A DNA stretch of 64,000 nt from Basidiobolus meristosporus CBS 931.73 (GCA_002104905.1 MCFE01000419.1:1-64000), one strand, 5' to 3'; shown: positions 23,501-36,087, counted from the stretch's first letter. Notes: generated by a model not told the origin, from the sequence alone. A program made the numbers and translations.

Positions 23501-26500
23501 GGACAACCGACTATCTGTCATCCATTTGGAGTATACATCCAAGAGATTATCCCCGCCAGGGGTGCGCCAGGTCTTAGAGGAAAAACGACTACTAGCTACC
23601 GTTAATCCAGCCATTGCTAGTAAATATACTTTTGTTCATAGCAGAACTGGTGGCGGTGCCTATGTTACCGCTAGACGTGGGTTAAAGGACAAGTACATAT
23701 ACAGATGGTTAAAGGCCATCCACAATCTAGATCACGAATTATATTCCCGAACAGTCTACCAACAAACAGAAATAGCTGAAAAGAGACTCTGGCAGGTTGC
23801 GCAAGGAGTATTGCCACCAGAAAGTCATGATACAGGGAAAAAAGGCCCCACTGCGTTGTTCAACTCTGGCGCTGCTACGAGCCTGACGAACACTAGCAAA
23901 GGCAATCGTTTTGAGAATTTCCTGGATTGTTTCTTTAGGCTCAAGAATAATGGTCTGGTGTTCTCGTGCTATGACCGGATTCTAGCTTACTGGTTTGAAG
24001 ATGTGCTCAAAGCGTTTGGAAGCTCTAGCAGTTTAACAGATGATCTAACAGAGGGGATATTGACTTCATCGGATATCAAGGCACTTCAAAGACTTCTCAA
24101 TGGAGGAATCAAGGCTGGGCCTGTTTCCAACCTGGAGCAAATTTATAAGAGTGTTGACCCTAATCAGCACCTCGGGGTACCTACTTCTACGACATCGAAA
24201 ACCAATCCCACCAATGGGCCAGAGTATGTAGAGGAGAGCCCTATTACCATGATATATCGTAGATTTATTTTGGCCAAGAACAACTTCGAGAGGATGAAAG
24301 CGTTGGATTGGCTACGTATCCTCATAGCTGGAGGTGCCACAGTTCCCAACTCAGTATTTACAGACTTGTGTCAAATCCTACGCGATTCTGACGCATCATC
24401 GCCAGGAATGGGTTCCCCCGGTCAAGGCAAATCGCCAGACTCATTCTATCGGAGTTCAAATACCCTGACCAATGTATCGGTGTACGTAAGGATACTTCAG
24501 ATGATATGGAGCAACACCAAACACTCAGATTCAGAGACAAGAGAGATTGCGAATATCTTGACAACTATCAACGAGGCCAACTATAATCAGATTTGCCAGG
24601 TGTTCCAAGATTGTGAAGCGAACACAACGCCGGAGCTATATTCACAACAATTTCTAGACAGTGAGATCAACACCATTTCGATCTTTGTCAAGTACAACTT
24701 GGTCTTGATCTTGCATATCTTGGGGTGCCCTTATGATAAAATCGAAGCTGCTGAGATCTTACCAGTCAACAGCGAGTTGTGCTTTCATCATGGTAACTCA
24801 GCGTCAGCCCCTGATACTGGGGCGAATTCCCTTGATAGCGATAAGGCATTCGAGGTCGAGAAAGTCAAAGAGATAATGACATATATTGCCAGCTATTCAG
24901 AGCATTCCAAGTTGAATATTCACGTAGAGCTCATCAAGACGTTGTATCTCATCACTAGCCACGATTTTGAGGACGAAACTGGTCTTACCTCTAAAGAGCT
25001 TTTGCACAGCAAACTGCTAAAAATCATCTGGGAGTTAATGTCACCCAACTACGATTTCTTGGCAGAGTTCTCCTTGTCGGTATTTATGCGAACGATTAAG
25101 CTTTATCCCGAAGAGTTCCATGAATTCATCGAGGGTATTTTTACCTCGGAGGATTGGGAAACTCGGTACAAAAATCTGGACAATGGATTCGGTATATTCT
25201 TCAAGACTACCCGTGATTTTGAGACTTTGCATAGAGATAGTCTTCATTTACTGGGCCCGGTATATAACTACTGTGTAGCTAGCTTATGGGACAAAAACCA
25301 AAACGTGAGTAACAAAGGTTTGACTATAGCTAGATCTATGCGCTCCACCAACCAGCAGAATGCCTTGAAAGCCTGGGAAATGTACTTTGCTGAAGAGAAA
25401 TCGGTAGCAGAGAAGACCAAGATTGTACAGTACATGACAAGATTGAACGCAATATTCCCTGGATTGCAGGTGTTTGATTGGGAGCCTTTAACGTTTACTC
25501 TGCTGAAGTACGATACAAGCGCTGCGGACAAAGCACAGAGGAGATCAAGTGGACTACCTCCGACCAGATCACATCCTCCCGGGAATACCTCGTCAAAGAA
25601 CGGCAATCGAATAGAGATCTCTGCGCCAGCAGGCAAAACTCCCTTAGGTGATATCGAGAATCTGAAGGCATCCTTAATGACTCTGGCATTGCAGATGCTA
25701 GCTAATAGTGTCAAGATATCTTCTTCGGAATTGGTCAGACTAAAGTCAGCGGTGGTCATCCACCTCGGTTTTGAGGATTGTAAGATCGACTGGCAGGCTC
25801 CAAAAAACAAAGAAGTTACATTTGGGGCACTGCCCCATACGGCTGATTGGAACTCACACATTCTGTTGAATGTGTTCGTGCTTGGAATCAAACGTGTGCT
25901 CGACAACGTTCCTCTACCTAAGAAGCCTCACCGGAAACATGAGGAGTCCTCCAATGGGCCTATAGTTAGTGGTATTACTGCGAGCATTGGGCCAGAAATG
26001 CTATCACAATCAAAGTACCACGAGTCTCACACACTTACAGAAGACGGAGACAACTCAGCTGACAACATGGTTCCTGGCACATGGTTTGTGGATGTAATAC
26101 TGAAGATGTTTCTCAGTTGCAACGAGCTCTATGCCTTACCTACTGTCATGTTGAAATCATGGTTAGAGTTGATGCTGATCATTGTCAATAAGGTAAATGA
26201 GGATTTAATATTCGCCTTGAGCTTCTTGCTAACTTTGAGACTCTAGTACGAACTTGACGAAACTGTGATTCCTGTCATGCGTCGTATCACCGAAATCGTG
26301 TCTATCGATATCAACGATGAGAACAAACAGCTTGCCATTGCGGTGTGCTATTCCCTTCTCAAGAAGCCTGGCAAGCTGTCAGCACTTTTGTTATCAAAGC
26401 AAATCATCGCCATGGGAAAGTTGCTGTGCAAGGCACGCGATTCCCCACAGGATATAGCTGCTCTCAAAGCAAAGGAATTCCTGCGAGAGGCTTTCTATAA

Positions 26501-28294
26501 GTTTGCAGATAACTGTTTGTTCCTACTGCTGTTCAAGGTAGGTGGCATAGTGGTTTCGTTCTGGATATGCACTAAAAGCGACTCTTGCAGAATCACGGAG
26601 CGAACACAAGTGGCGAAAACACTTTTGATCTGTTTTATGTCATGGAGACTGTTATGGGGCCGAACGATGTTTGGACCTCTGAAGAGACGGAAGAGTCGCT
26701 TCCGTTACGAGATCTACCCATCAGAGATGTGATGGAGCACTTGATCAGCCAAGAGCTAAATGGACGAGCCTTTTCAACAGTTTTATCTAACTTCAGCACC
26801 TACATTATACAGATACACCATCACTCACTTGGAGACCGACTGCTCAAAGGCATTGGGATATTCCTTGGAAAGTTAGCTGGGTTGCTAGATAAACGCCAAG
26901 ACATCGACGTCAGCCCTGTGCTCGATATGGTAGAAAAGATCTTGAGGGAGCATCCATTTGCCATTGCCACTTTGACGCCATCGCTAAAAACTCTGGTCAA
27001 ACATGCCATCGAGTCATCCTCTGTCAACGTGGAGTCGTTGGCTAGGCTGTTGACTGTCCACAACTTGATAATGTTGGATCAATTAGCAAACAAGTTTTCA
27101 ATTGGGGGCTTTTTGGTGGACTTGATGAAGCTGATTTATACCGGCAAAACGAAGTTGCCCACCAACGGGGCGGCCACACTTGTTCAAGTCATGCTCTGGG
27201 ATTATTACGCTGCCACTCCTGGGAGTGCGCCAGCTAACCTAGCGCTCAACCAGATGCCTCAAGCACCGGCTACCAATGGATATCGCACAATATTCCCCGG
27301 AATCACCGAAATGTTTGATGACATGGTATTATTCTTGGGAGACCCGCTGAAGTTCCAAAAGTACACGGGCGAAGAGTTTAAGATTTCCATTTGGACTAGC
27401 CATTTGATTATCTCTATGCTGGAACCAAGACGCAACAGGTTCCACGAGCTCCTCTGCAAGCAACACAACGATCAGAATCTTCACTTGTTGAATCATATTT
27501 TCCTGGCCATCGCACACATTGGCTCACCAAAACTCTGCACCCTCGCGCTAGAGTTGCAAGACACTGTGACCGAAATAATCTCCCATGGAGTGAAGCTGGC
27601 CGCTTCCCCAGAAACCAATGATGAGCTATATGCAGCGCAAAGAGTGGTTATAAGTCAGACCTTTGTGCTGATCAAGGCTTGGTCCATACTGGTGCATATT
27701 CTCAACGCAGATGCCAAATACTCCACAGCTATCGGCAGAAGTGGAAAGAGACGGGCCCCCACGACGATGACTGCTGAGCGCAAGCTCTGGAATACCATTT
27801 GGCCGATGCTTAGGAAGTCTTTAGTAGCCAGAGTCCACAGCAACAACTCCAACGTAGGTGCTAGTTTCGCAGCACCTGGCTCGTGATTTTAATATATCTG
27901 TGTGTATTTAGGAGCTGCCGCTTGTATGGCGTCATTTCTTCCAGCTGGTTGCTTTCCTTCAAGGGCTTGGCTCAGAGATATTGCTTGTTTACAACCACGA
28001 CTGGCTCTCCATGGTTGAAATGTTTTTCGAAGAGGTATATATCAGAACTATAGAGGAATCATTTACTTGGCTTCATAGCCTCACGCTTTGATCTGCTTGT
28101 AGGAAAAATCGAATGTTGCCGCTCGGGAAATTGAAAATCAAACCAAGCTATTGCTAGACATCGTGCCAACCATACACTTTTCTTCAGAGCTAGAGAGCAT
28201 TGTGGAGGATATATACTCCGAACTACGCCAATCCTCTCATTTCCAGATCTCTCCCGAGGCGAACCAGTTGGCGATCTTCTTTGGTCAGCTTTAG
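20553..28294 (+). CDS. Very large scaffold protein with two C1-like zinc fingers; UNC80-like candidate
   Basis: Seven exons give 2446 residues: 20553-20926, 21039-21499, 21556-26192, 26247-26537, 26591-27853, 27912-28034 and 28103-28294, all in phase. The first ~200 residues are basic and Ser/Arg-rich (SPSRSRSP). Two Cys/His modules follow. The first, at about 495-530, has CICTHC...RCHGCGNNVHYSC. The second, at about 586-619, has CNICLDP...YHCEGCGRLAHFEC. Spacing resembles C1/PHD-like fingers. The rest is long, mostly helical sequence without catalytic motifs, like HEAT/armadillo scaffolds. Among families I know, fungal relatives of UNC80 (NALCN/Cch1 cation-channel accessory) fit best in size and layout. 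The Mor2/Tao3/Furry family is the alternative but lacks zinc fingers. The gene model is firm; the family name is tentative. A GTG codon sits two codons upstream of the chosen ATG. Confidence 0.7.
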
Positions 28295-28843
28295 GTTAGG
28301 CAGCCCCGGTCAGATGCCGTGAGCAATATGGGCACCTTCGGGTCATGTTTTATATTGTTTATCATCCTTTATCATATTACCTTCCTGACCACCGATGATC
28401 ATCCTCATGTATTATTTGTTGCCTTGGTCCATTTTTTATTATGCTACATCAAACCCTTTCTACTGCATTCACAATACACTACTTCGATAATGCACTACCT
28501 ATTTCCCAAGCGGATTTAGACATTTGTTGGCATCGGCTACCAAGTGGTTGATTCCATATCAAATCAAAATACTTGGCACATGGTCGATAGGATTGGCTGC
28601 AATCTCATCAACCTGATCCAGGTGAGCGAGCAGGGAAAACACAAACAAAAACAATTGAGCTGCCGAGAATCACCAGTCACACTAGATTATAGGAAACCGC
28701 AGGTTCCAACGAACTCCAGTGCACCTTATATTAGTTTTCAAAAGGTTTTCACAACTGAACGGTTTTGCTCAGCAGAATCTCTTCTCCCAGCTAGCACTTG
28801 GCTTTATCTCCGATCCATTTTCAACCTGCTAGTATCGTGAATC
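28295..28843. other. Intergenic between two co-oriented genes
   Basis: About 550 bp, A+T-rich, with no gene seen. It should carry the terminator of the large scaffold gene and the promoter of the TOG-domain gene. An additional 5' exon of the latter cannot be excluded. Confidence 0.45.
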
Positions 28844-30981
28844 ATGTCTACCTTCGATTCGTTTACAAAGTTACATACCCGTTCGTGTAAAGATTGTCGA
28901 GAGCTCTCCGTAAGTATCAGTTCCAATAAAGGTTTTCGGCCGTTCGCTTCTCTTTGGGGCCGAGCTAAATCCTTTTCCGCCACCGTAGGACATCTCCAAA
29001 GAATCCATCAAAACCTTCTTAACTGTGGCCAAGACGGCAAATCTGGCCTTCCCGGAAGTACTGGTGCAAGCGTTCTCTCATGTAAGCAGTTGCCGGAAGG
29101 ATACCGTTCGATGTAGCCAATTAATATCGTCGCTTCATAGGCTGTCAATGACGTGGATGCCGAGGTGGTGCAACTAGGTGCCAAGTCTATTGAGTTGTTG
29201 TCAAGAAGATTGGGGAAAGATATAGCCTCATTCTACCCGATTGTATGGGTTTGCTTTCTTTTTGTAAGCCAGATGCCCATCCTAACGGACTCTTCTCGTT
29301 TGACCTTAGTTTGTTCACGATCTACAGTCCCAAATCAGTAAATACGAATGTGTTATAGACTCGCTCAAAGGAGCCCTAAAAGCAGTCAAGAGACTGGTAA
29401 GTGATGCCTAACGGGAGACTCGACGTGGTTATTCAACAGCTCACCCCATGCGTTATCCATCTTTAGCCATTCAGAGCTGTAGACAAAGAAATCCAAGCCA
29501 AGAATTACTTGGAGCAAGTGGAAAGAACCTACCCGGACAAAACCCGTAACGAGGCACTTCACTTCACTGCTTCCAAGCTCGCCAACGCTAGTGACGCCGG
29601 CTGCTCGGCGCCTGATAATTTTGTGGAGAAGATGAGCGGATATATCGAGAGCGTCGACTCTGAAATTGGCGTGTATGGTTATCAGTCGTTCGGCATTCGC
29701 CAGGTCAAAAAGGAGAACCAGCTCTTGGAGGCAGAGGCAAAACTGAGCACGAGCCAAGATACCTCTGCAAGAGCTCCACGGAAACAGCCCAAGCCTGAAC
29801 CAACCAGATTAGAGAAGGTAGGTGAGCCGTTGGTTGCTTGTTCGTAGTCCAAGCAATAACCATACCGTATTTGGTATTCCGATCAGAGAAAGCAAAGTCC
29901 ACCTATCAACTCACAGCCGAAGCCTAAGGCAACTGTCGACAGCTACTCAAGTAACTTCAAATATTCCTCGCACCAGTATGAGAAAGAACTTCTTGGATCG
30001 CTGCCGGAAAACACCTCAATCCTCACAAATGCCAGAGAACCAGACTGGAAGAAACGCCTTGATGGTTTGTAACCCTTTCATTTAGGGAAGTCCAAGCTCG
30101 TGGCCAACTAAGCGCCCTTCTTTGTAGCGGTCGAAACATTGGAAAGGTTCTTGAAGAAAAGCCCACCGGAGGCGGTGGATGCCGAGTTGGTGGTGCGTTT
30201 CTTGGACGAGAGTCCCAGCTGGAAAGAGCCACACCCACAGGTGCGTAGCGATCTGATCCGTGAGATTGAAGCCTCCTACTCATGCATCTTGTGTAGATTC
30301 TGTCCAAAATGTTTTCCACAGTGCAATATCTTGTGGAAAATAGCCCTTCCTTCACCCCAGCATGTGCCTCACTTACCATTCCAGGTACGTCCCAGTGGTT
30401 ATCTGGCCTATAAGACGATTGACACTCATTGCTCCTTCACACTGTAGCATTGGCCTTTGGCGTTGGCGACAACAAAGTCAAACGGGCGGCCGGCGAATGT
30501 CTGTCCAGCATCTCCAAGAAGTTTGGAAACCAACTGGTCCTGCTACACGGTAAGCAGCCTCGCATACACCAACACCTGGCTCAGCTCAGGCTCTAACCCA
30601 AGTTGCCCATAGCCGTGGAAATCTGGAAATACCTCAAGACCCCCAAAGCATTGGAAGAAAGTCTGGGCTGGTTACACCAGAATCTGAAGAAATATGGTTT
30701 GAGCGGGGTGGATACCAAGGAGCTGTTCGAGCTTCTCAAGATCACGTTTACCCACGCCAACGGGGCGGTTCGTAAGTTTGGTGTGGTGATAGTGGCGCTG
30801 ATCGCATCGTCTGGACCAGGTAAATGGCCATCCATTGCAACTTGCTGCCTTCATTTGGACCAACGCATGCTTGAATACTATAGACTTCCGACAGCAAGTA
30901 ATTGAGATCAACCCGAAGCTGAAGGACACTCTGGATCGCGAGTTTATCAACATGTGGACGGAAGTGGCCACGAATTCATGA
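28844..30981 (+). CDS. TOG-domain microtubule-associated protein, short XMAP215-like
   Basis: TOG domains are HEAT-repeat arrays that bind tubulin; XMAP215/Stu2/Alp14 proteins use them to speed microtubule growth. Eleven exons give 494 residues: 28844-28909, 28989-29081, 29141-29242, 29310-29396, 29467-29817, 29887-30064, 30128-30240, 30297-30384, 30448-30549, 30613-30819 and 30884-30981. The C-terminal half shows a TOG pattern. It opens with EPDWKKRLDAVETLERFL, continues with KVKRAAGECLSSISKKFG, and near the end has NGAVRKFGVVIVALIASSGP with PKLKDTLDREFINMW, like the NPxVRxxAI...G...F..DxxPxLLxxIDxEF of XMAP215 TOGs. The N-terminus has further HEAT-like helices (DVDAEVVQLGAKSIELL). A charged Lys/Pro/Gln linker covers about 210-255. 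Fungal XMAP215 orthologues are usually above 800 residues, so this is a short or diverged member, or upstream exons are missed. Two near-identical DAEVV/DAELVV motifs occur. Confidence 0.72.
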
Positions 30982-31605
30982 GGCCCCCGCCCTACGAGCG
31001 ACTCTGTTGCCGTAGCCTTCGCATGGCACCCATTCATCAGCCACCTTGATCGCTATTTTTTCGAGACCAACTGCTGGCTTAGTCGTGGCCTCAGAATTCT
31101 CGGCCCCGTGTGTCAAGATGAATTAGCCCAGCTGATTGTTCGTTTCTTATTAAAGACCCCCAAGGCTTCCCTTGGAAGCATTGTTCTATTCACTGACCGT
31201 CTCGTTGCATCCATCTGCATTGCACAAGGGGGAAGTTAGCGTCTTCATACTATTGCACCATCCGAGTAACACAGGCGATGTCCCGGCCCTAGGAATCTCA
31301 TCTGGACCGGCGACCTAGTTTTGGTGGGAGTACGGGATATGGGGTTTGGTCACGTGCTTTTTTCAGAGATGTTTAATCGGTTTAAGAATGGGTGGGAATC
31401 AGCGGGATTAGGACAGGTGCTCTAGCAAATTGATATTTTACGTGGCCATGCTTCCGAGGGAACATCTGCCCCAGCGACACAAGAAACGGTTCCCATCAGT
31501 GGATCCGCAAAGAATAGATTATGATGGTTGCTAAGCTAAGGCAATGCTAATTGGGAAAGAGGCTTTTCAGCAATCCACTCGTCGCCAACATCGCTGGAGC
31601 AGGTT
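30982..31605. other. Convergent intergenic region
   Basis: It lies between the stop codons of the TOG-domain gene and VMA16. No gene or repeat seen; it should hold both terminators. Confidence 0.5.
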
Positions 31606-32490
31606 TCAGGCGAATTCGGAGGCTTTACCGGACTAGATTTCGCAGAGGGTGAGCAACCCAGGCCATCCCATGGGACAGAGGACACAGAAGACTTACCGTG
31701 AGCAGGCCAACGATCAGGCCAAACAGCCCCAGGACCGAGCCGAAAATCTCCACCACGAGGATCTTCACGAAGAGTTGCGCATCCTGGGCGTCGGCCAAGG
31801 CAGCGCTGGAGCCGGTGATTCCAACGCAGATACCACAGAAGAAGTTGCAAAACCCGACGGTCAGACCGGCCCAGAATAGTGAGAACCCTAGAGGAATACC
31901 ACCTCCGCATCAGTCTCGTTGGATGCACAGCGATCGTGGACATTCAACCTACCTGTATAGTAGTGACTAGCGGTGTAGGCGGTGTTGACTGTTCCTAGCT
32001 TGGCGGAGAAGACGATGGCCATGATAACGCCGTAAATGGCGACCACCTCACAAAAAATGATACTACAAAATGGAGCAGTTGAGCGGGTCTCTTTCTCCCT
32101 CGCTCCCGCAGGTCGGGCTCCCACTGGACGAGAAGGTGACTTACCTGATCAGGTTCTTGGTCTTGATCCTGGGCGTTCTGACCGCACCACCCAAGATGGA
32201 CGCTCCGGTGACGAAGATGCCCCTGGAAAGCAAGGTTAGCGAAACCCATACCCATAGGTTGGTTCAGGAACAAGGGTAGATAACTACCATGCAGCGCCCA
32301 CAACCGACAGCCCGATGCAGAGGGAGATTCCCAGCAGGGCCCACATGTATGGCGAGGTGTCCAGCAGGAACAAGCCAAAGTTGAAGGCTTCTCCGTTGCC
32401 GGTGAAGAGCAGCCACAAAGCGTAGACGACGGCTACGAACACGAAAAGGTAGACGAGGAGCTTGGACACAAGGCTGGAATAGTAATTCAT
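31606..32490 (-). CDS. VMA16: V-type ATPase proteolipid subunit c'' (Vma16)
   Basis: Subunit c'' is one of the membrane-ring proteolipids of the vacuolar proton pump. Exons are 32490-32288, 32222-32145, 32062-31953, 31887-31697 and 31632-31606, giving 202 residues, the expected size. Features include the extra N-terminal membrane segment typical of c'' versus c ([19 protein letters not shown]), then [40 protein letters not shown], and the proton-binding glutamate at about Glu99 in [17 protein letters not shown]. Later come [37 protein letters not shown] and [17 protein letters not shown]. The last exon codes for only eight residues before the stop. All introns are GT..AG and 60-80 bp. It is convergent with the TOG gene; its 5' side faces a GC-rich region. 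Confidence 0.96.
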
Positions 32491-33989
32491 CTGGACGGGT
32501 CGAAGTAGCGAACGGCGAATGAACGGGGTGGTGGAGGAGCAGTGTAGGTGGGAGAGCGGAGAGTTCCCTGAACAAAGGGTGGTGGATTAAATTGGGCCCC
32601 TTCCCTAGGACCCAACCCGACACATGTGCCATCCCAGATCCGTGGTGGTAAATGCCAAAAGCATGGGTGGGATGCACCATTTTCCTAGCAACCACATCAT
32701 TTTGGTTCCAATCAGGGGTGGCAGCCGCTCACCGTGCGTGGTTTCCCGAATGTTTCTACCCGTTTGGTGAGCATCGCTCCTGAATTGCCACCTTTTGTGC
32801 ACATCCACTAATTGATGCCCCCCTCCGGTGGCCAATCACCGCCATTGGAGGGCGCCGGGGGAGCACTGGAAATTGGGAATTCGGTCTACTTGGATCCGAC
32901 TGCTTAGCCACCTTCCAAAGAATCGTCTGGATCCCCCCTCCGGCCTCCGCCAATCGCATTGTCCGGCCGGGGAGGGTCATGCATGAACCTTGATCCACGC
33001 ACTAGCACCATCGCCTCTTAATCCGTTTAAGCTTCCTTTCTACCACCATTCACAAACCTTAAATCCCCGGCCCGGAGGGTTCCACAGGTACGAGGATTCC
33101 ACCAGTTTCCCTGGGGGTGATTGTTGCGCGGTTGGTTGATTCGTACCACTCCCTTGTGGTTCCCCGGGGGATGACCCGGTAGCGCTCTTGGCCGTTGGCC
33201 GTGGATTGGATTGGGGGCTGTTCGAGAGCTCTCTTCCTTCAGAATGTCTCCCTGCCAGCGCGAGTCGTCGGGTGATGCCTCCTCCGACCAGCATCTCCTA
33301 TCGAAGGATCCTTCAGCCAGGTGACGTGGTTGCCGGGTTGGACTCGTCTGCTTGGCGCCTCGGTAATCTGCTGTATCGAGGGTGGAATTCACCAGGAGGC
33401 AAGGCCTGGAGGGGGTGTACGAGGGGTAGGGGCCCAGAACTTCTCCCATCGAGGCCTATGGTGAACGGTTGTGTTGCGGCTGCTATTCTTCCCTCCCCGA
33501 TTTATCGATTCTGGTTTGCGGTCCGGTCGTGGTATCGGCCCCATGGCTTCGGAGCCAAGGTGCAGGGGAGGGGGAGGGGGAGGGGCAGGGGATCCAGATG
33601 TTTCTGCTACATATCCTCTCAATGTAGGGGATGAGGCGAGTGATGTCTCGGATATCCAGGATTCCAGGGGGCGGATCCAGCTTTTCCAGGGCTGGTGTTT
33701 CATGACGTTTCAATCATTCTTCCACATCCTGATCCCCCCTTAATCCGCCCAATCCAACAGGTCCAACAAACCATCTGATCTCCGGTTTGGTCCCGAGATG
33801 GGAGGGGGTTGGTTGGATTTTTGATTACCGAGATCCAAGATTGCATAGACAGTTGATTGCATCAGAGCTGAGAAGTCACTGGACAGTACCTTGAGATCCA
33901 TGTTACACTGTATGCAAAGGTAGGCATCTCAATTGTCAATCTTGTGTTTACACTCCAGTATTCCAATCACTTGGTCACTTGATTCATGG
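32491..33989. other. GC-rich border region without a convincing gene
   Basis: This 1.5-kb stretch is clearly richer in G+C than the retrotransposons to its right. Long overlapping frames on both strands (for example 33027-33449 minus and 33188-33634 plus) are what a GC-rich non-coding tract gives; none resembles a protein. The part next to 32490 should hold the VMA16 promoter. A G-run cluster lies at 33565-33591. Confidence 0.45.
33565..33591 (+). other. Potential G-quadruplex tract
   Basis: Five runs of four or five G separated by one or two bases (GGGGAGGGGGAGGGGGAGGG and on). This meets the usual G-quadruplex pattern on the plus strand. Function unknown. Confidence 0.6.
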
Positions 33990-34239
33990 CTTACAATCCC
34001 TACTATCCCCAAACCAAATTCTTTGCTAGGACTTGGAGTACTCTCCCCAAAGTGTTAAGCCCTAGAGCATCAAACTCCCAAAGTTGTTCAAAAGTCCTCA
34101 AATTCTGTGCATATGCTCCAGGGGACACTGAGTACCTTCCTAGGAATATTTCATATGCTTATCTTGTCAAGTCTATTTAAACAGAATGAATGCCACTCTT
34201 ACATTAGATAAATCATCAAGTGAGACTATGCAGTATTCT
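33990..34239 (+). repeat. Degenerate Copia LTR remnant
   Basis: Pieces follow the order of the Copia LTRs in this window: a CAAAGTTGTTCAAA-like piece, a CTCCAGGGGACACTGAG...CCTAGG piece, and an end like CTCTTACATTAGATAAATCA (for TTTACATTCAATAAATCA). It directly abuts the intact LTR starting at 34240, so it is an older broken copy of the same family. Confidence 0.55.
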
Positions 34240-34589
34240 TGTTGTAAAAATTTGGAATTCCACCTAAAGATTCACCTAACTTAGTCACTTAGATCACTAC
34301 CTTCAAATCCCAGGGAATACTGACCAAATTCCTTGTCTAGATTTATCTGGATTATTTTCACCAAAATATCAGGTACCCAGAGCATGAAAATTAGATAGGT
34401 TGTCCAAACCATCCCAATCTTTGCACACATGTTCTTGGGACCTTCTTAAGCCTATTATATGTGCTGGTTATGCCAGGACTATGTAAAAGTATAAATACTA
34501 CTCTTACATTCAATAGATCAATAAGTGAAAACCCACATAATCTACTTGTTCTCCCAATCACTTCCAATATCTCCAAGACTCTTACAACA
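34240..34589 (+). repeat. 5' LTR of Copia A
   Basis: 350 bp, TG...CA ends (TGTTGTAA / TTACAACA). It includes a TATAAATAC-like promoter motif near 34490 and an ACATTCAATAGATCA motif before the end. Confidence 0.85.
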
Positions 34590-34689
34590 GGTCATGAACC
34601 CCAAGCTGTCACTCTCTGCATAGTCTACTACTGCCATTACTAAAATTTCTCCCTCTGCTGAAAAGTTGGATTGATCTAACCACCAAGTA

Positions 34690-35530
34690 TGGAACATGAA
34701 GATGACAATGCTGCTACAAGAAAGAGGCCTTAAGGATATTGTCTTGGAAGAAAATGTCCTCCTAAGAATGTGAAAGAGGAAGCTTCAAAGTACTAGAAAA
34801 AAGAACAAAGTGCCTTTAACTGCATTTACCTTAATGTCAAAGAAAAATTGCTAATTCAATGCTTCAAGCAAAAGCAGCAAAGAATGCCTGGAAGGCATTA
34901 GAAGACACCCACTGGTTGCATTCAGCTGCCAAGAAAATGTATCTTAGACAAAAACCTGTGCTAAAACAATGCTGCCTGGAGAAGAAACAAAAAATCCAAT
35001 CAACAGAATTACTATGTTGGTGGACAAGATGGGATCTTTGGGTGTACCAACTACAGATACAAATTGATAGTTATTATCCTGAATAGCATGACAGACAAGT
35101 TTCAGGGACTTATATCAGCCATAGAGTCTAGGACTGAAGATTTGGCCTTAAATCATATATATGGATGGTTCCTGGATGAAGAATTAAGAAAATGAAGTGC
35201 CAACAAGAAGGAAGATGAGAGTGCTTTAATAATCAATGATAACCAACAAATGAGGTACCCAAGGCCCTTTAAATGCAATAGCAACCTATTTTGCAACTAC
35301 TTCCAAAGGAACAGACATACATCATACTGGTGCCTCAAAAAGAGAGATAGACAGCTGAAAAAGCCTGAATATGGAAATGCTGCAACTACTGAAGATAGAC
35401 TGTTAATATCTGCACTAAAGATGACCACAAGCATGGATTCTTAGACATGGTATATTGATTCTGGAGCATCTCAACACTTTACACACCAAACAGAACTTTT
35501 GACCCAACATCAAGAAATCCTAATTAAAGT
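34690..35530 (+). pseudogene. Copia A gag and protease-start remnant
   Basis: A broken gag frame begins at about 34690 (MEHEDDNAA). It carries several stops and leads to the zinc-knuckle region CNYFQRNRHTSYWC, where the second cysteine of the CCHC knuckle is Phe. The protease-type DSGAS segment (YIDSGASQHFTH) follows near 35455. The frame is then interrupted by the solo LTR at 35536. Confidence 0.75.
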
Positions 35531-35535
35531 CTTCA

Positions 35536-36082
35536 TGTCATGATCACATGACATCCATGAACACCCATGCCAAGTTTTCAGCTTCCTAGCTCAATTTCTA
35601 AGAGATTCCTTCTGGAACCTTCTACCACCTTCCAGAAAGTTCCTGACCATTCCAAACCATTGTTACACAATGGAACATTCCATGGAAGCTTCCCATTGTA
35701 TTTTTCATAGTCCAGTACCATATATGGAAATACCAGGCCACATGACTTAGTCACATGATCAGGTGACCCAATCCATTTCCCCATCCTGTCTCAGTGCCTT
35801 GCCTTCTATATTATTATCCCCAGCACATTGCTGTGCTTCACCCCACAACCCCATTAGTATTAGCCAATATCTCTTGGCATTGGTATAACCAAAATGTATA
35901 TATAGTCCTATCCCCCCTTAAGTATTCCTCAGTCTGATAAACACAGGTCTTGAATAAACAGCCTTGCCTTGGAAATCTGCCTTGCCTTGGAGATCCACCT
36001 TGCCTTGTTGATCCACACCTAAGTCCCTTCCTGGTCCTGCCTTGCCTAGCCCTACTCTCCTGCCTTGTGTCTATTCATAACA
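35536..36082. repeat. Solo LTR of a different family inserted in Copia A
   Basis: 547 bp starting TGTCATGATC and ending TTCATAACA, with near-inverted tips (TGTCATGA / TCATAACA). It is flanked by the perfect 5-bp duplication CTTCA (35531-35535 and 36083-36087). Removing it joins the Copia A coding sequence (TCTTCATGGGTGAT), matching the uninterrupted copy near 44310. It contains a TATATATAG promoter-like motif and a CCTTGCCTTGGA tandem repeat at about 35960-36020. No internal domain remains: a solo LTR left by LTR-LTR recombination. Confidence 0.85.
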
Positions 36083-36087
36083 CTTCA

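Noticed and set aside
33027-33703. Several long overlapping frames on both strands
   Set aside because: GC-rich DNA gives long stop-free frames by chance; compositions are Pro/Arg/Gly-rich and not protein-like.
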